Shown piece by piece: positions 1 through 9,194 of a stretch of DNA of 64,000 bases; position 1 is the first letter of the stretch, and each line of letters starts with the position of its first letter. Source of the DNA: Bacteroidales bacterium (GTDB taxonomy: Bacteria; Bacteroidota; Bacteroidia; Bacteroidales; Prolixibacteraceae); assembly GCA_012719495.1 (NCBI GenBank), contig JAAYAG010000079.1:1-64000 (forward strand). Reading direction: 5' to 3'. Made by a program: the position numbers and the translations under genes. Below the pieces are notes generated by a model, which was not told the origin of the DNA, did no database searches, and was given only the letters and a program-made list of their open reading frames with translations.

Positions 1-176
1 CAACAGTCTTTTCCCGCTTTCAGGTTAAAAGGGGGGGGCTTAATTTATAAAAGGTAAAATGAAAAATTGAATATCAGAGAGTTAACAAAGATAAATGCCG
101 ACTTTGAAATTTAGTCGGTTAATAATGTTTTTTTAACATTTTCTGAGTAAATTACGTGTGGTCAAAACATATTGAA
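1..176. other. Upstream intergenic region, no gene
   Basis: No convincing coding sequence is seen. The stretch holds a run of eight G (31-38) and a short inverted repeat, CCGACT at 98-103 with AGTCGG at 113-118. The repeat could be a weak hairpin before the kinase gene. I could not find a TAnnTTTG promoter box here. Confidence 0.4.
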
Positions 177-3100
177 ATGAAGAAGTTCCTATTTCTCACA
201 TTGTTATTTTTAGCATCAGGCTTAATCTACGGACAAATTCCGACGTATTATTTGAACCCAAATAAGAAACTTACTCAGTATAATTTTAAAAACTGGACAA
301 CTGAAAATGGACTTCCCAGTAACTCTTTGCTACATATCCATCAAACTTCTGACGGATATTTATGGATTTCGGGATACTCAGGACTCATTCGTTTCGATGG
401 CAATTCATTCACAGTTTTCAATTCATCAAACACCGAGGCACTTGAGAATAATGTAATTAGAAGTCTTGCCGAAGACCGCAAAGGAAATCTTTGGATGACT
501 ACTCAAGGTAGCGGACTAATAGCATACAACAATGGAACGTTTAAGACTTACGGAAAAGAAATTGGCATGATGAACCTTTACCGGGCATTGCTTGTCGACG
601 ACAAGGATCGCATATGGTCAGCATCTCCCGAATTTGGATGGTTTTACCTTGAAAATGAAGAACTTCACTTTATAGAACATAGTTCTTCCTTGAAAAATTT
701 AGAAGTACGAACCATTATTCAAAGTCAGGATGGTACAATTTGGTTCGGCACCCTAGGAAATGGAATATATAAATACCAAAACAACCAACTGAGTCAGGTT
801 GAAATGCCCGACTACCTTAAAAATGAATGGATTTATTCTCTATTAAGTGAAAACGGAGAATTATGGATTGGTGCCAATTCGGGGGTTTTTACATACAATG
901 GCAAACAATTCAGCAGGCAGCTGCCTCAAATCAACAGTACAGTAAACGACATTCTTCGCGACAAATATGGCAACATGTGGTTCGGCACAATAAATGGTCT
1001 TTATCGGAAGAACAAATCGGATGAAAGCCTTGAATATATATCAACAGACAATGGCTTGGCCAATAACTTCGTCATCGATTTTTTATTCGATTTTGAAGGA
1101 AACTTCTGGATTACGCAATACAAAGGAGGCTTAACACGAATAAGTGACGGAAAATTTACCAATTTCACTTACAGGGGCGGCTTACCCGAAAAAGTGGTCA
1201 ACGCCATCGACGAAATTTCTCCTAATACACTTTTGGTGGGTTTCGACGAAGGAAACCTTGTGACAATAAAAAATGGTCAAATTTATCCTTATAAGCCTAA
1301 AACAAATTTATCGCGCGACCGGATCCGCCACATCTTGACCGATTCGAAAAAAAACATTTGGATCAGCACATACGACGGATTATTGAAAATTGAACCGTCA
1401 GGAAAAGAAACCTTTTTAAACGAAAATACTGGCTTCCCTGAATCAAAGATACGGTTGGCATACGAAGACTTAAACGGGAACATCTGGATAGGCACACGCA
1501 ACAATGGGTTAATCAGAATGGACAAAAACGGAAAGACCCAACTATACAATGTTAATCATGGGTTAACTTCAAACTTAGTAATGGCTATAAACGAAGACAA
1601 GCAAGGAAATATATGGATTGGAACCAGCGAAGCCATCAACGGATTAAACAAAATAAGCCCAGACGGTCGAATTGAACCGATTGGACCTGAATCAGGTTTT
1701 TTTGGTGAAATTGTATTTAATATTTACTACGACAAAGATGGCCTTTTGTGGATAGCCTCAAATAATGGGCTTTGGCTAAGAAAAGAAGATAAATTCTTCT
1801 CATTCAACTCTAAAAAAGGCTTACTTAGCGATTCTCCATACGATGTTATTGAAGACGACTACGGTTTTCTTTGGTTGCCGTTCAGCGAGGGAATAATGAA
1901 AGTGTCGAAAAAAGAACTGATAGAAGTGCGTGATTTCCCCGAGATGAAAATACACTGCACAACCTTCGATAAACATGATGGAATGAAGCAATCGGAATGT
2001 AACCCGACCACACAATCGATCAAAAGCCAAGATGGTAAGCTATACTTCCCCACACTCGATGGAATTGCTATGATCGATCCACTCAACATGATGTATAACA
2101 ACTATATACCACCAGTATATATTGAAAGCATTAAAGTCGATAATACAATTTTACCGGCAACTTCAAACCTCAAAATTAACCCCGGAGCGAAACGGTACAC
2201 GTTTTATTACACAGCCCCTTGTCTTTACGATGGAGAAAAAGTTAAGTTCAAATACCGTCTCACAGGTTTTGAAAATGAATGGACAGAAACAGAAAACATT
2301 CGTTCGGTATCGTACACAAACCTGAAACATGGAGACTATACCTTTGAAGTTACTGCCAGTAACAACGACAATATATGGAACGAACAAGGAACAAAATATT
2401 CCTTCAGCATAAAACCACGTTTCATCGAAACCGCATGGTTCTACATCCTTATTGGACTGGTTTTAATATCTATAACTTACCTTTTCTACCGCATCAGGGT
2501 TATTCAGCTTGAAAAGCAGAAACAAGAACTCGAAGAAATTGTAAGCGAGAGGACTCACGAAATACTGAAGAAGAATAGTGAACTTAAGGAACAAAAGAAC
2601 CTCATTGAACAAAAAAGCAACATCTTGCTTGAGCAAAAAAATGAGATTGAAGCACAAGCTACAGTACTTGAAGCTCAAAAGGAAGAACTTAAAGGGCTGG
2701 TAGCCTCAAAAGACAAGATTTTCTCAATAATTTCACACGACCTTAGGGCTCCGTTAGGCAACATTAAAAACATGATTGACATGCTAACCGAGCACCCTGA
2801 ACGCTTTGATGAAGAAAAAAGAAACAAGATTTTCAGCAACTTCTCGTCTATTACAAAATCGACATTTTACTTGATCGACAACTTGTTAAACTGGACCAGG
2901 GCACAACGAGGATTGATTGTATACGATCCGGAAGTTATTCTTATTCAACCAATTATTGAAGATATACTAGAGCTTTTCAAACCCATTTACACAAAGAAAA
3001 ACATCTTCGTTGCCAACAATATCGATTCGACCACACTAGCCTTTGGAGACTTGAATATGGTTCGCACCATTTTCCGCAACCTGATAAGCAATGCATTAAA

Positions 3101-3389
3101 ATTTACACCAAACGAAGGACAAGTAGAAATCTCATCAACAGTAAACAACGATACTGTTGAATTTTCAGTAAAAGACAACGGAATTGGAATAAGCCCGGAA
3201 AACCTAGACAACTTCTTAAAAAGCAAAGATATGAACACCACCTACGGAACAAACAACGAGAAAGGCAGCGGCCTTGGGCTCATATTATGTCGCGATTTTA
3301 TTGAAAAAAACGGAGGAACATTTAAGGTAGAAAGCCACGAAGGAGAAGGAACAAAATTCTCGTTTACACTGAAAAGGTTCCAGATATAA
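177..3389 (+). CDS. Two-component-regulator propeller sensor histidine kinase
   Basis: Large membrane sensor kinase. From the ATG at 177 the protein starts with a signal peptide ending near LIYGQ. About 600 residues of beta-propeller repeats follow, with the typical LWIG/LWFGT and GLxRxD signatures. Next come a Y_Y_Y domain (about 650-750), one membrane helix (around FYILIGLVLISITYLFY), a coiled coil rich in Glu/Lys/Gln, and a kinase core. The core has the phospho-acceptor His about residue 854 in SHDLRAP, an N box (NLISNALKF), DNGIGIS and GSGLGL. It lacks the receiver and AraC domains of the classical Bacteroides hybrid systems, so it must signal to a separate regulator; none is adjacent. 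An in-frame GTG at 156 would add seven residues before the signal peptide and is less likely. The ligand is unknown; propeller kinases of this type often sense oligosaccharides. Confidence 0.9.
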   Translation: MKKFLFLTLLFLASGLIYGQIPTYYLNPNKKLTQYNFKNWTTENGLPSNSLLHIHQTSDGYLWISGYSGLIRFDGNSFTVFNSSNTEALENNVIRSLAEDRKGNLWMTTQGSGLIAYNNGTFKTYGKEIGMMNLYRALLVDDKDRIWSASPEFGWFYLENEELHFIEHSSSLKNLEVRTIIQSQDGTIWFGTLGNGIYKYQNNQLSQVEMPDYLKNEWIYSLLSENGELWIGANSGVFTYNGKQFSRQLPQINSTVNDILRDKYGNMWFGTINGLYRKNKSDESLEYISTDNGLANNFVIDFLFDFEGNFWITQYKGGLTRISDGKFTNFTYRGGLPEKVVNAIDEISPNTLLVGFDEGNLVTIKNGQIYPYKPKTNLSRDRIRHILTDSKKNIWISTYDGLLKIEPSGKETFLNENTGFPESKIRLAYEDLNGNIWIGTRNNGLIRMDKNGKTQLYNVNHGLTSNLVMAINEDKQGNIWIGTSEAINGLNKISPDGRIEPIGPESGFFGEIVFNIYYDKDGLLWIASNNGLWLRKEDKFFSFNSKKGLLSDSPYDVIEDDYGFLWLPFSEGIMKVSKKELIEVRDFPEMKIHCTTFDKHDGMKQSECNPTTQSIKSQDGKLYFPTLDGIAMIDPLNMMYNNYIPPVYIESIKVDNTILPATSNLKINPGAKRYTFYYTAPCLYDGEKVKFKYRLTGFENEWTETENIRSVSYTNLKHGDYTFEVTASNNDNIWNEQGTKYSFSIKPRFIETAWFYILIGLVLISITYLFYRIRVIQLEKQKQELEEIVSERTHEILKKNSELKEQKNLIEQKSNILLEQKNEIEAQATVLEAQKEELKGLVASKDKIFSIISHDLRAPLGNIKNMIDMLTEHPERFDEEKRNKIFSNFSSITKSTFYLIDNLLNWTRAQRGLIVYDPEVILIQPIIEDILELFKPIYTKKNIFVANNIDSTTLAFGDLNMVRTIFRNLISNALKFTPNEGQVEISSTVNNDTVEFSVKDNGIGISPENLDNFLKSKDMNTTYGTNNEKGSGLGLILCRDFIEKNGGTFKVESHEGEGTKFSFTLKRFQI

Positions 3390-3422
3390 AAATCCGCTCC
3401 CGAAAACAGATCGGGAACGGAT
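3387..3422 (-). terminator. Hairpin terminator between convergent genes
   Basis: Inverted repeat ATCCG-c-TCCCGA (3392-3403) and TCGGGA-a-CGGAT (3411-3422), about 11 pairs with one mismatch and a 7-nt loop. On the minus strand it is followed by a five-T run, so it best serves the minus-strand gene ending at 3489. It starts two bases after the kinase stop codon and may slow plus-strand transcription too. Confidence 0.6.
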
Positions 3423-3488
3423 CAAGAAAAGGAAATAAATATTGGTAAATGGAGAATAAAAATCACACTAAAATACTAGTATAAAGCA

Positions 3489-4757
3489 CTAATAAATGCT
3501 TATGCCAGCATGAAAACCTACCCAAAAACGAGAATTCCATCGGGGATAATTAGTGTATGTTTTAGGTTCGACTTTCCATAAGTATGGTTGAAGATCTTCG
3601 CCTTGAAGGGCAAATCCGTTCAACTGATAAGCCCAGCTCATGTTCAACGTTGGGCCAACATTAAGCCAAATATTTGAGAAAAGGTTTCGTCTGATACCAA
3701 TTTTCAACTGTGAAAGATTGTTTTCACGTTCGTGAAATATACGGAAAACGTCGGGCTGAACAACAATTTCCCGATGGTTGACCAATTCAATGTTCAAATC
3801 AGTCTTTTTAAAGATTTGACGGTTATGGCCAAACCCAAAACCTAATGCGTACCGATCCCATGTACCGTCTAACTTACTCAAAGAATAAATGTTATAGAAT
3901 TTTTCAACCCCCATTCGATATGTGAGCTGAACAGGACTCCACTCAGAGGTTGACACTTCAAAGTTCCTGTATCCGTTTTTTAACACAATACTGATAACAC
4001 CTACTGGAATACCATCAATACTGTCGCAAATATTAATGAAACCCGATGCCTGCACCCCGCGCACTTTGCGTGCAACATTGATGAAGCCAGCTCCCTGTAC
4101 ACCTTGAATATCGCGAGCAACATTAAAGAACCCCGATCCCTGAATCCCTTTCACATCTTGAGCCACGTTGCCAAAACCCGAAAGTTGTGCAATGCTTGCA
4201 CCTTTAAATGAAACGTTGGCAAAGCCTGCCAATTCAACAGTTTTGTCAACAATATTGTTAACATTTAAAAAACCGGCATACATCATTGCTTTAGCGGCAT
4301 TCCGGTTAGCATTCAAAAAACCACTAACCTGAAGTCCCTGAAAGCGATTGTTGACATTGGCAAAACCGGCCATTTGAACCCCGGAGTAGCTGTTTCCATT
4401 GGCATTCAAAAAACCCGATAACTGAACACCTTCAGAGCTATATTCCTGAGCATCGGCACCAAAACCCACTACAGAAGCAAACCCCGAAGCTTGAAGCCCA
4501 TCGGCATAATACCGATCGAAACCCATAAACCCGTTCAATTCACAAAAATTAGTGGCAGCACCGGCACCAATAAACGTATTAAAAGAGAAATCGTTGATTG
4601 TATTGTAAAAATACATTCCGTTAGTGCCAATAGGCGGAATAAAAATTGAAAACTGAAAGGGGCTTTTTTTAAGTTCTGTACCCGATTCAGCTGTCTGTGC
4701 GTTCGACTGTAGGACAATAGTCAAGATGAGAAATAAAGATAAGATTTGTGTTTTCAT
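3489..4757 (-). CDS. Exported protein with LA_2272-type surface repeats
   Basis: 422 residues with an N-terminal signal peptide (cleavage near SNAQT). Residues about 90-255 are built from tandem 15-16-residue units of the form GxQxSGFxNV; the invariant Gly falls at about 115, 131, 146, 162, 178, 194, 209, 224 and 239. This pattern matches what I recall as the LA_2272-type surface repeat family, expected to fold as a regular beta-structure. The C-terminal 160 residues are rich in aromatic, alternating segments and look like outer-membrane beta strands (last residues GISIY). Function is unknown; surface exposure is inferred from signal peptide and repeats. It stands alone between convergent and codirectional neighbours, with its own terminator and a palindrome just upstream of the start. 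Confidence 0.75.
   Translation of the reverse strand: MKTQILSLFLILTIVLQSNAQTAESGTELKKSPFQFSIFIPPIGTNGMYFYNTINDFSFNTFIGAGAATNFCELNGFMGFDRYYADGLQASGFASVVGFGADAQEYSSEGVQLSGFLNANGNSYSGVQMAGFANVNNRFQGLQVSGFLNANRNAAKAMMYAGFLNVNNIVDKTVELAGFANVSFKGASIAQLSGFGNVAQDVKGIQGSGFFNVARDIQGVQGAGFINVARKVRGVQASGFINICDSIDGIPVGVISIVLKNGYRNFEVSTSEWSPVQLTYRMGVEKFYNIYSLSKLDGTWDRYALGFGFGHNRQIFKKTDLNIELVNHREIVVQPDVFRIFHERENNLSQLKIGIRRNLFSNIWLNVGPTLNMSWAYQLNGFALQGEDLQPYLWKVEPKTYTNYPRWNSRFWVGFHAGISIY
3993..4442 (-). repeat. Tandem 15-16-codon repeats within the exported protein
   Basis: Nine consecutive coding units share the core SGFxN with Gly-Phe every 15 or 16 codons (residues about 106-255). The spacing is strikingly regular but the DNA units have diverged, so this is an old protein repeat rather than a recent tandem duplication. 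Confidence 0.8.
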
Positions 4758-4759
4758 GG

Positions 4760-4779
4760 CTGTAAAAATTTATTTACAG
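4760..4779. promoter_or_regulatory. 20-bp palindrome just upstream of the start codon
   Basis: CTGTAAA (4760-4766) and TTTACAG (4773-4779) form perfect 7-bp arms around a 6-bp spacer. It sits two bases upstream of the ATG at 4755-4757, so it is either an operator near the transcription start or an RNA hairpin that could hide the start codon. Confidence 0.45.
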
Positions 4780-4828
4780 TAACGACAGAAGAATATCACA
4801 GGGGTTGCAAAAACGAAAACATACCAAC

Positions 4829-4858
4829 AAAAAAAGCCTTCCAAATTTGGAAGGCTTT
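4829..4858 (-). terminator. Terminator of the rplU-rpmA operon
   Basis: Perfect 10-bp stem AAAGCCTTCC (4833-4842) with GGAAGGCTTT (4849-4858) around a 6-nt loop. On the minus strand it ends in a run of seven T or more, 26 bases after the rpmA stop codon. A textbook intrinsic terminator. Confidence 0.9.
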
Positions 4859-4883
4859 CTGAATATCTTAATAAATATCGATA

Positions 4884-5156
4884 TTAGTTCTGTTCTTCAG
4901 CAGCAAAAGGAACCACCGAAACGTACGATCTGTTTTTAGCTTTTCTTTTGAAAAGAACAGTACCGTCGACCAGTGCAAACAAAGTATGGTCACGACCAAT
5001 ACCTACATTTTCGCCCGGATTGTGCTGTGTGCCACGTTGACGAACAAGTATATTGCCTGCTTTAGCATCTTGTCCACCCCAAATTTTAACGCCTAATCGT
5101 TTACTTTCCGATTCGCGTCCGTTCTTCGAACTACCTACACCTTTCTTATGAGCCAT
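4884..5156 (-). CDS. rpmA: 50S ribosomal protein L27
   Basis: 90 residues, the normal size for bL27, a protein of the large ribosomal subunit near the peptidyl-transferase centre. The N-terminal [14 protein letters not shown] and the [10 protein letters not shown] and [12 protein letters not shown] segments are family hallmarks. There is no N-terminal extension of the type cleaved in Firmicutes. It lies 18 bases downstream of rplU in the usual rplU-rpmA order, and both are expected on one transcript from the promoter near 5572-5602 to the terminator at 4829-4858. Confidence 0.98.
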   Translation of the reverse strand: MAHKKGVGSSKNGRESESKRLGVKIWGGQDAKAGNILVRQRGTQHNPGENVGIGRDHTLFALVDGTVLFKRKAKNRSYVSVVPFAAEEQN

Positions 5157-5174
5157 GGTATCTAATTTTTTTCG

Positions 5175-5486
5175 TTATCCTACAATTTCTTCAATTTGAA
5201 TACGGGTCAAGTATTGGCGATGGCCATTTTTCTTCTTATACCCTTTTCTGCGTTTTTTCTTAAAAACGATAAGCGTTTCGCCTCTGTCATGCTCTAAAAC
5301 CTTAGCAGTAACTTTAGCTCCTTCAACGGTTGGGGTTCCAACTTTCACAGCACCGTCATTGTCAATCAAAAGTACCTTTTCGATATCGAAAGTCTGACCT
5401 TCTTCAAGATCAAGGCTATTAACAATTACCTTACTGTTTTTTTCAACTTTGTATTGGAAACCTCCAAAATCAATAATTGCAAACAT
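5175..5486 (-). CDS. rplU: 50S ribosomal protein L21
   Basis: 103 residues from the ATG at 5484-5486, starting MFAIIDFGGFQYKVE, the standard bL21 length and N-terminus; a TTG at 5496-5498 would add four unneeded residues. The Lys/Arg-rich FKKKRRKGYKKKNGHRQ segment is the rRNA-binding signature. It binds 23S rRNA and is the first gene of the rplU-rpmA operon. A leader of about 80 nt separates the predicted transcription start from the ATG and contains a small AAGGA/TCCTT inverted repeat of uncertain meaning. Confidence 0.98.
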   Translation of the reverse strand: MFAIIDFGGFQYKVEKNSKVIVNSLDLEEGQTFDIEKVLLIDNDGAVKVGTPTVEGAKVTAKVLEHDRGETLIVFKKKRRKGYKKKNGHRQYLTRIQIEEIVG

Positions 5487-5571
5487 ATTAATTATCAAAT
5501 TTTTAATTTACTCCGTCAGGCGAAAGGAAAGTATCCTTTACTTTTTGAGCCTGCTCGAAAACTTCGGACTG

Positions 5572-5602
5572 CAAAAGTATATAATTTCAAATGATTGCCA
5601 AA
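5572..5602 (-). promoter_or_regulatory. Bacteroidota promoter of rplU-rpmA
   Basis: On the minus strand TTTG (5599-5602), a 19-bp spacer, then TACTTTTG (5572-5579) match the phylum consensus TTTG-N19/21-TAnnTTTG exactly. Transcription should start near 5565. Confidence 0.8.
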
Positions 5603-5832
5603 TATATAATCTGAAAAATCTTTCCGAACAGTTTTTTTTTAAACACTAAAGATGTTGTTCATCAACAGTCGGTATGAACAAGCGAAAAAGATTTCTCGTT
5701 AAAAATGTCCAAAACAAATAGTCAGATTTACCAACACAGAGTAAATGTTGAAAACCAACACAATCGATAGGCTCACTTTATGCCGCGGGTAATTATAGCG
5801 TATTTTTTTTTATTCAAAGAAAAAACAATTTC

Positions 5833-5840
5833 TATCTTTG
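5833..5840 (+). promoter_or_regulatory. -7 box of the DUF151-thyA-folA operon
   Basis: TATCTTTG matches TAnnTTTG 25 bases upstream of the ATG at 5865, implying a leader under 20 nt. The -33 region is a T-run without a clear TTTG. Confidence 0.6.
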
Positions 5841-5864
5841 TTTTATTGCATTCATACGACATAT

Positions 5865-6461
5865 ATGCTCAAAATAAAATTAAATGTACTGGGCCTTTCC
5901 GTGAGCCAAACCCAAACCGGGGCATACGCGCTGGTGCTTTCAGAAGAGAATGGCGACCGTAGAATTCCAATCATCATTGGACCAGTTGAGGCACAATCAA
6001 TAGCCATCCAGCTTGAAGGTTTGCATCCGCCACGCCCACTCACTCACGATTTATTTAAGAATGTTGCACAGGCTTTTGAAATTGAACTGATAGAGGTAAT
6101 CATCTATAAATTGGAAGAAGGGATATTTTTTTCTGAACTGATTTGTGAACAAAACGGCACGCGTATAGCCATTGACTCGCGCACTTCTGATGCTGTCGCT
6201 CTTGCTTTGCGGTTTAAGTGTCCGATTTATACTACAGAGGAAATCCTTTCGAAAGCAGGAATCATTATTGAAGTAAGCGAAAACAGTGAAGAAGATACTT
6301 TGCCAGAAGATACAGACGAATCTGACGGGCAAAAGGATAAATATGAACTATATTCGATAAAAGAGCTTGAACGATTGTTGCAAGAAGCCATTCATGAAGA
6401 GAATTATGAAGTAGCTTCAGAAATACGTGACGAGATTTCGAGAAGAAAAGACGGAAATTAA
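5865..6461 (+). CDS. Bifunctional nuclease-family protein (DUF151) with UVR motif
   Basis: 198 residues from the ATG at 5865; the -7 box lies just before it and rules out the TTG at 5838. Residues about 1-130 are a DUF151/BFN domain (LxLSEENGDRRIPIIIGPVEAQSIA, and DSRTSDAVALALR). The last 35 residues (ELERLLQEAIHEENYE and on) form a UvrB/UvrC-type coiled-coil motif. DUF151 proteins from plants have nuclease activity; the bacterial role is not settled. The UVR helix pair suggests docking to a partner such as UvrA/UvrB or Clp-type proteins (inference). It heads an operon with the nucleoside transporter, thyA and folA (gaps 24, 11 and 9 bases), hinting at a link with nucleotide supply or DNA repair. 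Confidence 0.85.
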   Translation: MLKIKLNVLGLSVSQTQTGAYALVLSEENGDRRIPIIIGPVEAQSIAIQLEGLHPPRPLTHDLFKNVAQAFEIELIEVIIYKLEEGIFFSELICEQNGTRIAIDSRTSDAVALALRFKCPIYTTEEILSKAGIIIEVSENSEEDTLPEDTDESDGQKDKYELYSIKELERLLQEAIHEENYEVASEIRDEISRRKDGN

Positions 6462-6485
6462 AATCCACATTAACAATATTTTAGT

Positions 6486-7730
6486 ATGGGAATCAAGAAT
6501 CGTTTAATCCTGATGAACTTTTTACAGTTCTTTATCTGGGGTAGTTGGCTTATTTCACTCAGCGGATATTTGATCAACACATTGGGATTCACAGGCTTTC
6601 AAGTTGGGAGTATTTACGCCACAGCAGGAATTGCTTCGCTGTTTATGCCCGGGCTTTTAGGTATTGTAGCCGACCGATGGTTTAACGCCGAAAAAGTACT
6701 TGGAGTTTGCCACCTTATTGGCGCGGGGTTATTCTTTCTTGCCTCAACCATAACGAACTATGACCTTTTGTACTGGATCATGTTGTTTTATGCCATGGCA
6801 TATATGCCAACCATAGCCCTTAACAATTCGGTTGCTTACTACATTCTTGAGAAACAAGGTCACGACGTAGTTAAAGAATTCCCACCAATAAGGGTTTGGG
6901 GTACAATTGGTTTTATTGCCGCTATGTGGATTGTTGATTTAATGGGATTAAAAGAAGGTCCGGGTCAATTCTACCTCAGTGCTTCAGCATCGCTGTTGCT
7001 TGGCCTGTATGCTTTTTTTATGCCTCCTTGCAAACCAGACAATTCGCAACGCAGCAAATCTGTAGTATCCGCTCTTGGACTCGATGCAGTTGTGCTTTTC
7101 AAAAACCCTAAAATGGCTATCTTCTTCGTATTCTCGATGCTACTGGGTGCAGCATTGCAAATTACAAATACTTTTGGTCAGCCATTCCTTATGGATTTTA
7201 AAACCGATTATGCCACTTCCTTTGCCGTTACACACCCCGGCATACTCATGTCCATTTCACAAATTTCAGAAACCCTCTTCATCCTTACCATACCATTTTT
7301 CATGAAAAGATTTGGAATCAAAAACGTTATGATAATGAGTATGGTTGCCTGGGTTCTCCGTTTCGGATTGTTCGGCTTTGGCAATCCCGGAAGTGGGTTC
7401 ATTCTACTGATATTATCAATGATTATTTACGGTATGGCGTTTGACTTTTTCAATATTTCAGGTTCCTTGTTTGTTGAAATGGAAACAACTACCAAAATCA
7501 GGTCAAGCGCTCAAGGCTTGTTTATGATTATGACCAACGGGATCGGGACAATAATTGGGGGACTAGTTAGCGGATTGGTTGTAGACCATTTTACAATAGA
7601 CGGAATTAAAAACTGGCCGGGCATTTGGTTCGCATTTGCGGCTTACGCCCTTGTTCTGGCCATTTTATTCCCGATTTTCTTTAAATACAAACACAATCCC
7701 GGAAAGATGAAAACGGGTGTTGCTCAATAA
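6486..7730 (+). CDS. Nucleoside:H+ symporter (NupG-type MFS transporter)
   Basis: 414 residues with about twelve membrane helices. The start [14 protein letters not shown], the [17 protein letters not shown] loop after helix 2 and [13 protein letters not shown] match the nucleoside/H+ symporter family (NupG, XapB). It imports nucleosides across the inner membrane. Its place directly before thymidylate synthase and dihydrofolate reductase fits nucleoside salvage feeding dTMP metabolism. The exact substrate cannot be read from the sequence. Confidence 0.88.
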   Translation: MGIKNRLILMNFLQFFIWGSWLISLSGYLINTLGFTGFQVGSIYATAGIASLFMPGLLGIVADRWFNAEKVLGVCHLIGAGLFFLASTITNYDLLYWIMLFYAMAYMPTIALNNSVAYYILEKQGHDVVKEFPPIRVWGTIGFIAAMWIVDLMGLKEGPGQFYLSASASLLLGLYAFFMPPCKPDNSQRSKSVVSALGLDAVVLFKNPKMAIFFVFSMLLGAALQITNTFGQPFLMDFKTDYATSFAVTHPGILMSISQISETLFILTIPFFMKRFGIKNVMIMSMVAWVLRFGLFGFGNPGSGFILLILSMIIYGMAFDFFNISGSLFVEMETTTKIRSSAQGLFMIMTNGIGTIIGGLVSGLVVDHFTIDGIKNWPGIWFAFAAYALVLAILFPIFFKYKHNPGKMKTGVAQ

Positions 7731-7741
7731 TTTATTCTGAC

Positions 7742-8536
7742 ATGAAACAATATCTCGACTTACTTCAGCATATACTTGACACTGGAGTAAAAAAGGACGA
7801 CCGCACAGGAACGGGCACCATTTCTACATTTGGCTACCAAATGCGCTTTAACTTACAAGAAGGTTTTCCTGTAGTAACTACAAAAAAGTTGCACCTAAAA
7901 TCTATTATTTACGAACTGCTTTGGTTTCTTAATGGCGATACCAACGCCAAATATTTGCAAGATAACGGCGTACGAATTTGGAACGAATGGGCCGACGAAA
8001 ACGGCGACCTTGGACATATTTATGGCTACCAGTGGCGCTCCTGGCCCGATTATAAAGGTGGACACATTGATCAGATTTCAGAAGTTGTTGAGACCATTAA
8101 GAACAATCCCGACTCGCGTCGTATTATTGTAAGTGCTTGGAACGTTGCCGATTTGCCCAATATGAACCTGCCTCCCTGTCACGCCTTTTTCCAATTCTAT
8201 GTGGCCGATGGAAAGCTATCGTGCCAATTGTACCAACGCAGTGCCGATTCATTCATCGGTGTTCCTTTTAATATAGCATCGTACGCATTGCTAACTATGA
8301 TGATGGCGCAAGTAACTGGTCTCGAACCCGGCGACTTTGTGCACACTTTTGGCGATTTGCATATTTACACCAACCATCTCGAACAAGTGAAACTTCAGCT
8401 CAGCCGCGAGCCTTATCCGCTGCCTCAAATGAAAATTAACCCTGAGGTGAAAAGCATTTTCGATTTCAAATACGACGATTTTGAACTGGTAAATTATCAG
8501 GCCCATCCGCACATTAAAGGAGATGTTGCAGTTTAA
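7742..8536 (+). CDS. thyA: Thymidylate synthase
   Basis: 264 residues, the same length as the E. coli enzyme. It methylates dUMP to dTMP using methylene-tetrahydrofolate and releases dihydrofolate. The catalytic Cys is residue 146 in [12 protein letters not shown]. The phosphate-binding Arg residues ([32 protein letters not shown]) and the C-terminal IKGDVAV, ending in Val, are all present. It is followed after 9 bases by folA, which regenerates the folate it consumes. Confidence 0.98.
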   Translation: MKQYLDLLQHILDTGVKKDDRTGTGTISTFGYQMRFNLQEGFPVVTTKKLHLKSIIYELLWFLNGDTNAKYLQDNGVRIWNEWADENGDLGHIYGYQWRSWPDYKGGHIDQISEVVETIKNNPDSRRIIVSAWNVADLPNMNLPPCHAFFQFYVADGKLSCQLYQRSADSFIGVPFNIASYALLTMMMAQVTGLEPGDFVHTFGDLHIYTNHLEQVKLQLSREPYPLPQMKINPEVKSIFDFKYDDFELVNYQAHPHIKGDVAV

Positions 8537-8545
8537 TCATGACTT

Positions 8546-9043
8546 ATGATTCATAAAAATATATCTATCATCGTGGCTATTGCTCAAAACTTTGCCATTG
8601 GAAAAAACAACGACTTGTTGTTCCATCTGCCCAACGACCTGAAACGGTTTAAGGAAATTACCACTGGGAAACCTGTAATCATGGGGCGTAACACTCTTTT
8701 GTCGTTGCCCGGTAGCCGACCGCTAAAAAACCGCAGAAACATTGTTATTTCTGATATTCCCGGCGAAGTATTCGACGGATGTGAAATGACTTCGACCATT
8801 AAGGGTGCAGTTGAATTGGTTCAAAACGAAGAAGAAGCTTTCATTATTGGCGGCGGAATGATTTACCGGCAGTTTTATCCGCTGGCAGGGAAGCTGTACC
8901 TAACCGTTGTCCATAAAGATTTTGAGGCCGACGTATACTTCCCTGAAATTGATTACAGTGAATGGAAAGAAACCAGCCGAGAAGATTTTTTCGACGAGAA
9001 GAACAACTTCAACTACTCATATATCAACCTCACGCGAAAATAA
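8546..9043 (+). CDS. folA: Dihydrofolate reductase
   Basis: 165 residues, normal for bacterial DHFR. NADPH-dependent reduction of dihydrofolate. Visible motifs are VAIAQNFAIGKNNDLLFHLPNDLKRFK with the catalytic Asp in LPND, the cofactor-binding KPVIMGRNT, RRNIVIS and the IIGGGMIYRQF segment. It is the last gene of the operon; the transport, thyA and folA order makes a functional dTMP-folate unit. Confidence 0.97.
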   Translation: MIHKNISIIVAIAQNFAIGKNNDLLFHLPNDLKRFKEITTGKPVIMGRNTLLSLPGSRPLKNRRNIVISDIPGEVFDGCEMTSTIKGAVELVQNEEEAFIIGGGMIYRQFYPLAGKLYLTVVHKDFEADVYFPEIDYSEWKETSREDFFDEKNNFNYSYINLTRK

Positions 9044-9194
9044 AAGCCTGAAATTAATTACTGTTTTCTTGTTGGTTCTTGACAAAATTTGGTCTTAACC
9101 AATATTTGGCATAGCTATTGACAAACACAGAAGCTCATAATTTGTTATACTTTACTAAGACAGTTTGTCAGCATAAAAAAAATTGAAAAACACA

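Larger units (their letters stand above)
5487..5864. other. Divergent intergenic region with two promoters
   Basis: 378 bases between rplU (leftward) and the DUF151 gene (rightward). It holds the rplU leader and promoter on the minus strand and a TATCTTTG box for the rightward operon. The AT-rich middle (about 5603-5800) shows no gene that I can support. Confidence 0.6.

Noticed and set aside
31-38. Run of eight G as a phase-variable tract
   Set aside because: It lies outside any gene or promoter I can identify, so variation would have no clear effect.
9079-9123. Two TTGACA copies (9079-9084, 9118-9123) upstream of lon as an E. coli-like heat-shock or sigma-70 promoter
   Set aside because: Neither has a -10 at a proper distance, and the phylum uses TAnnTTTG boxes. 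Could be chance.
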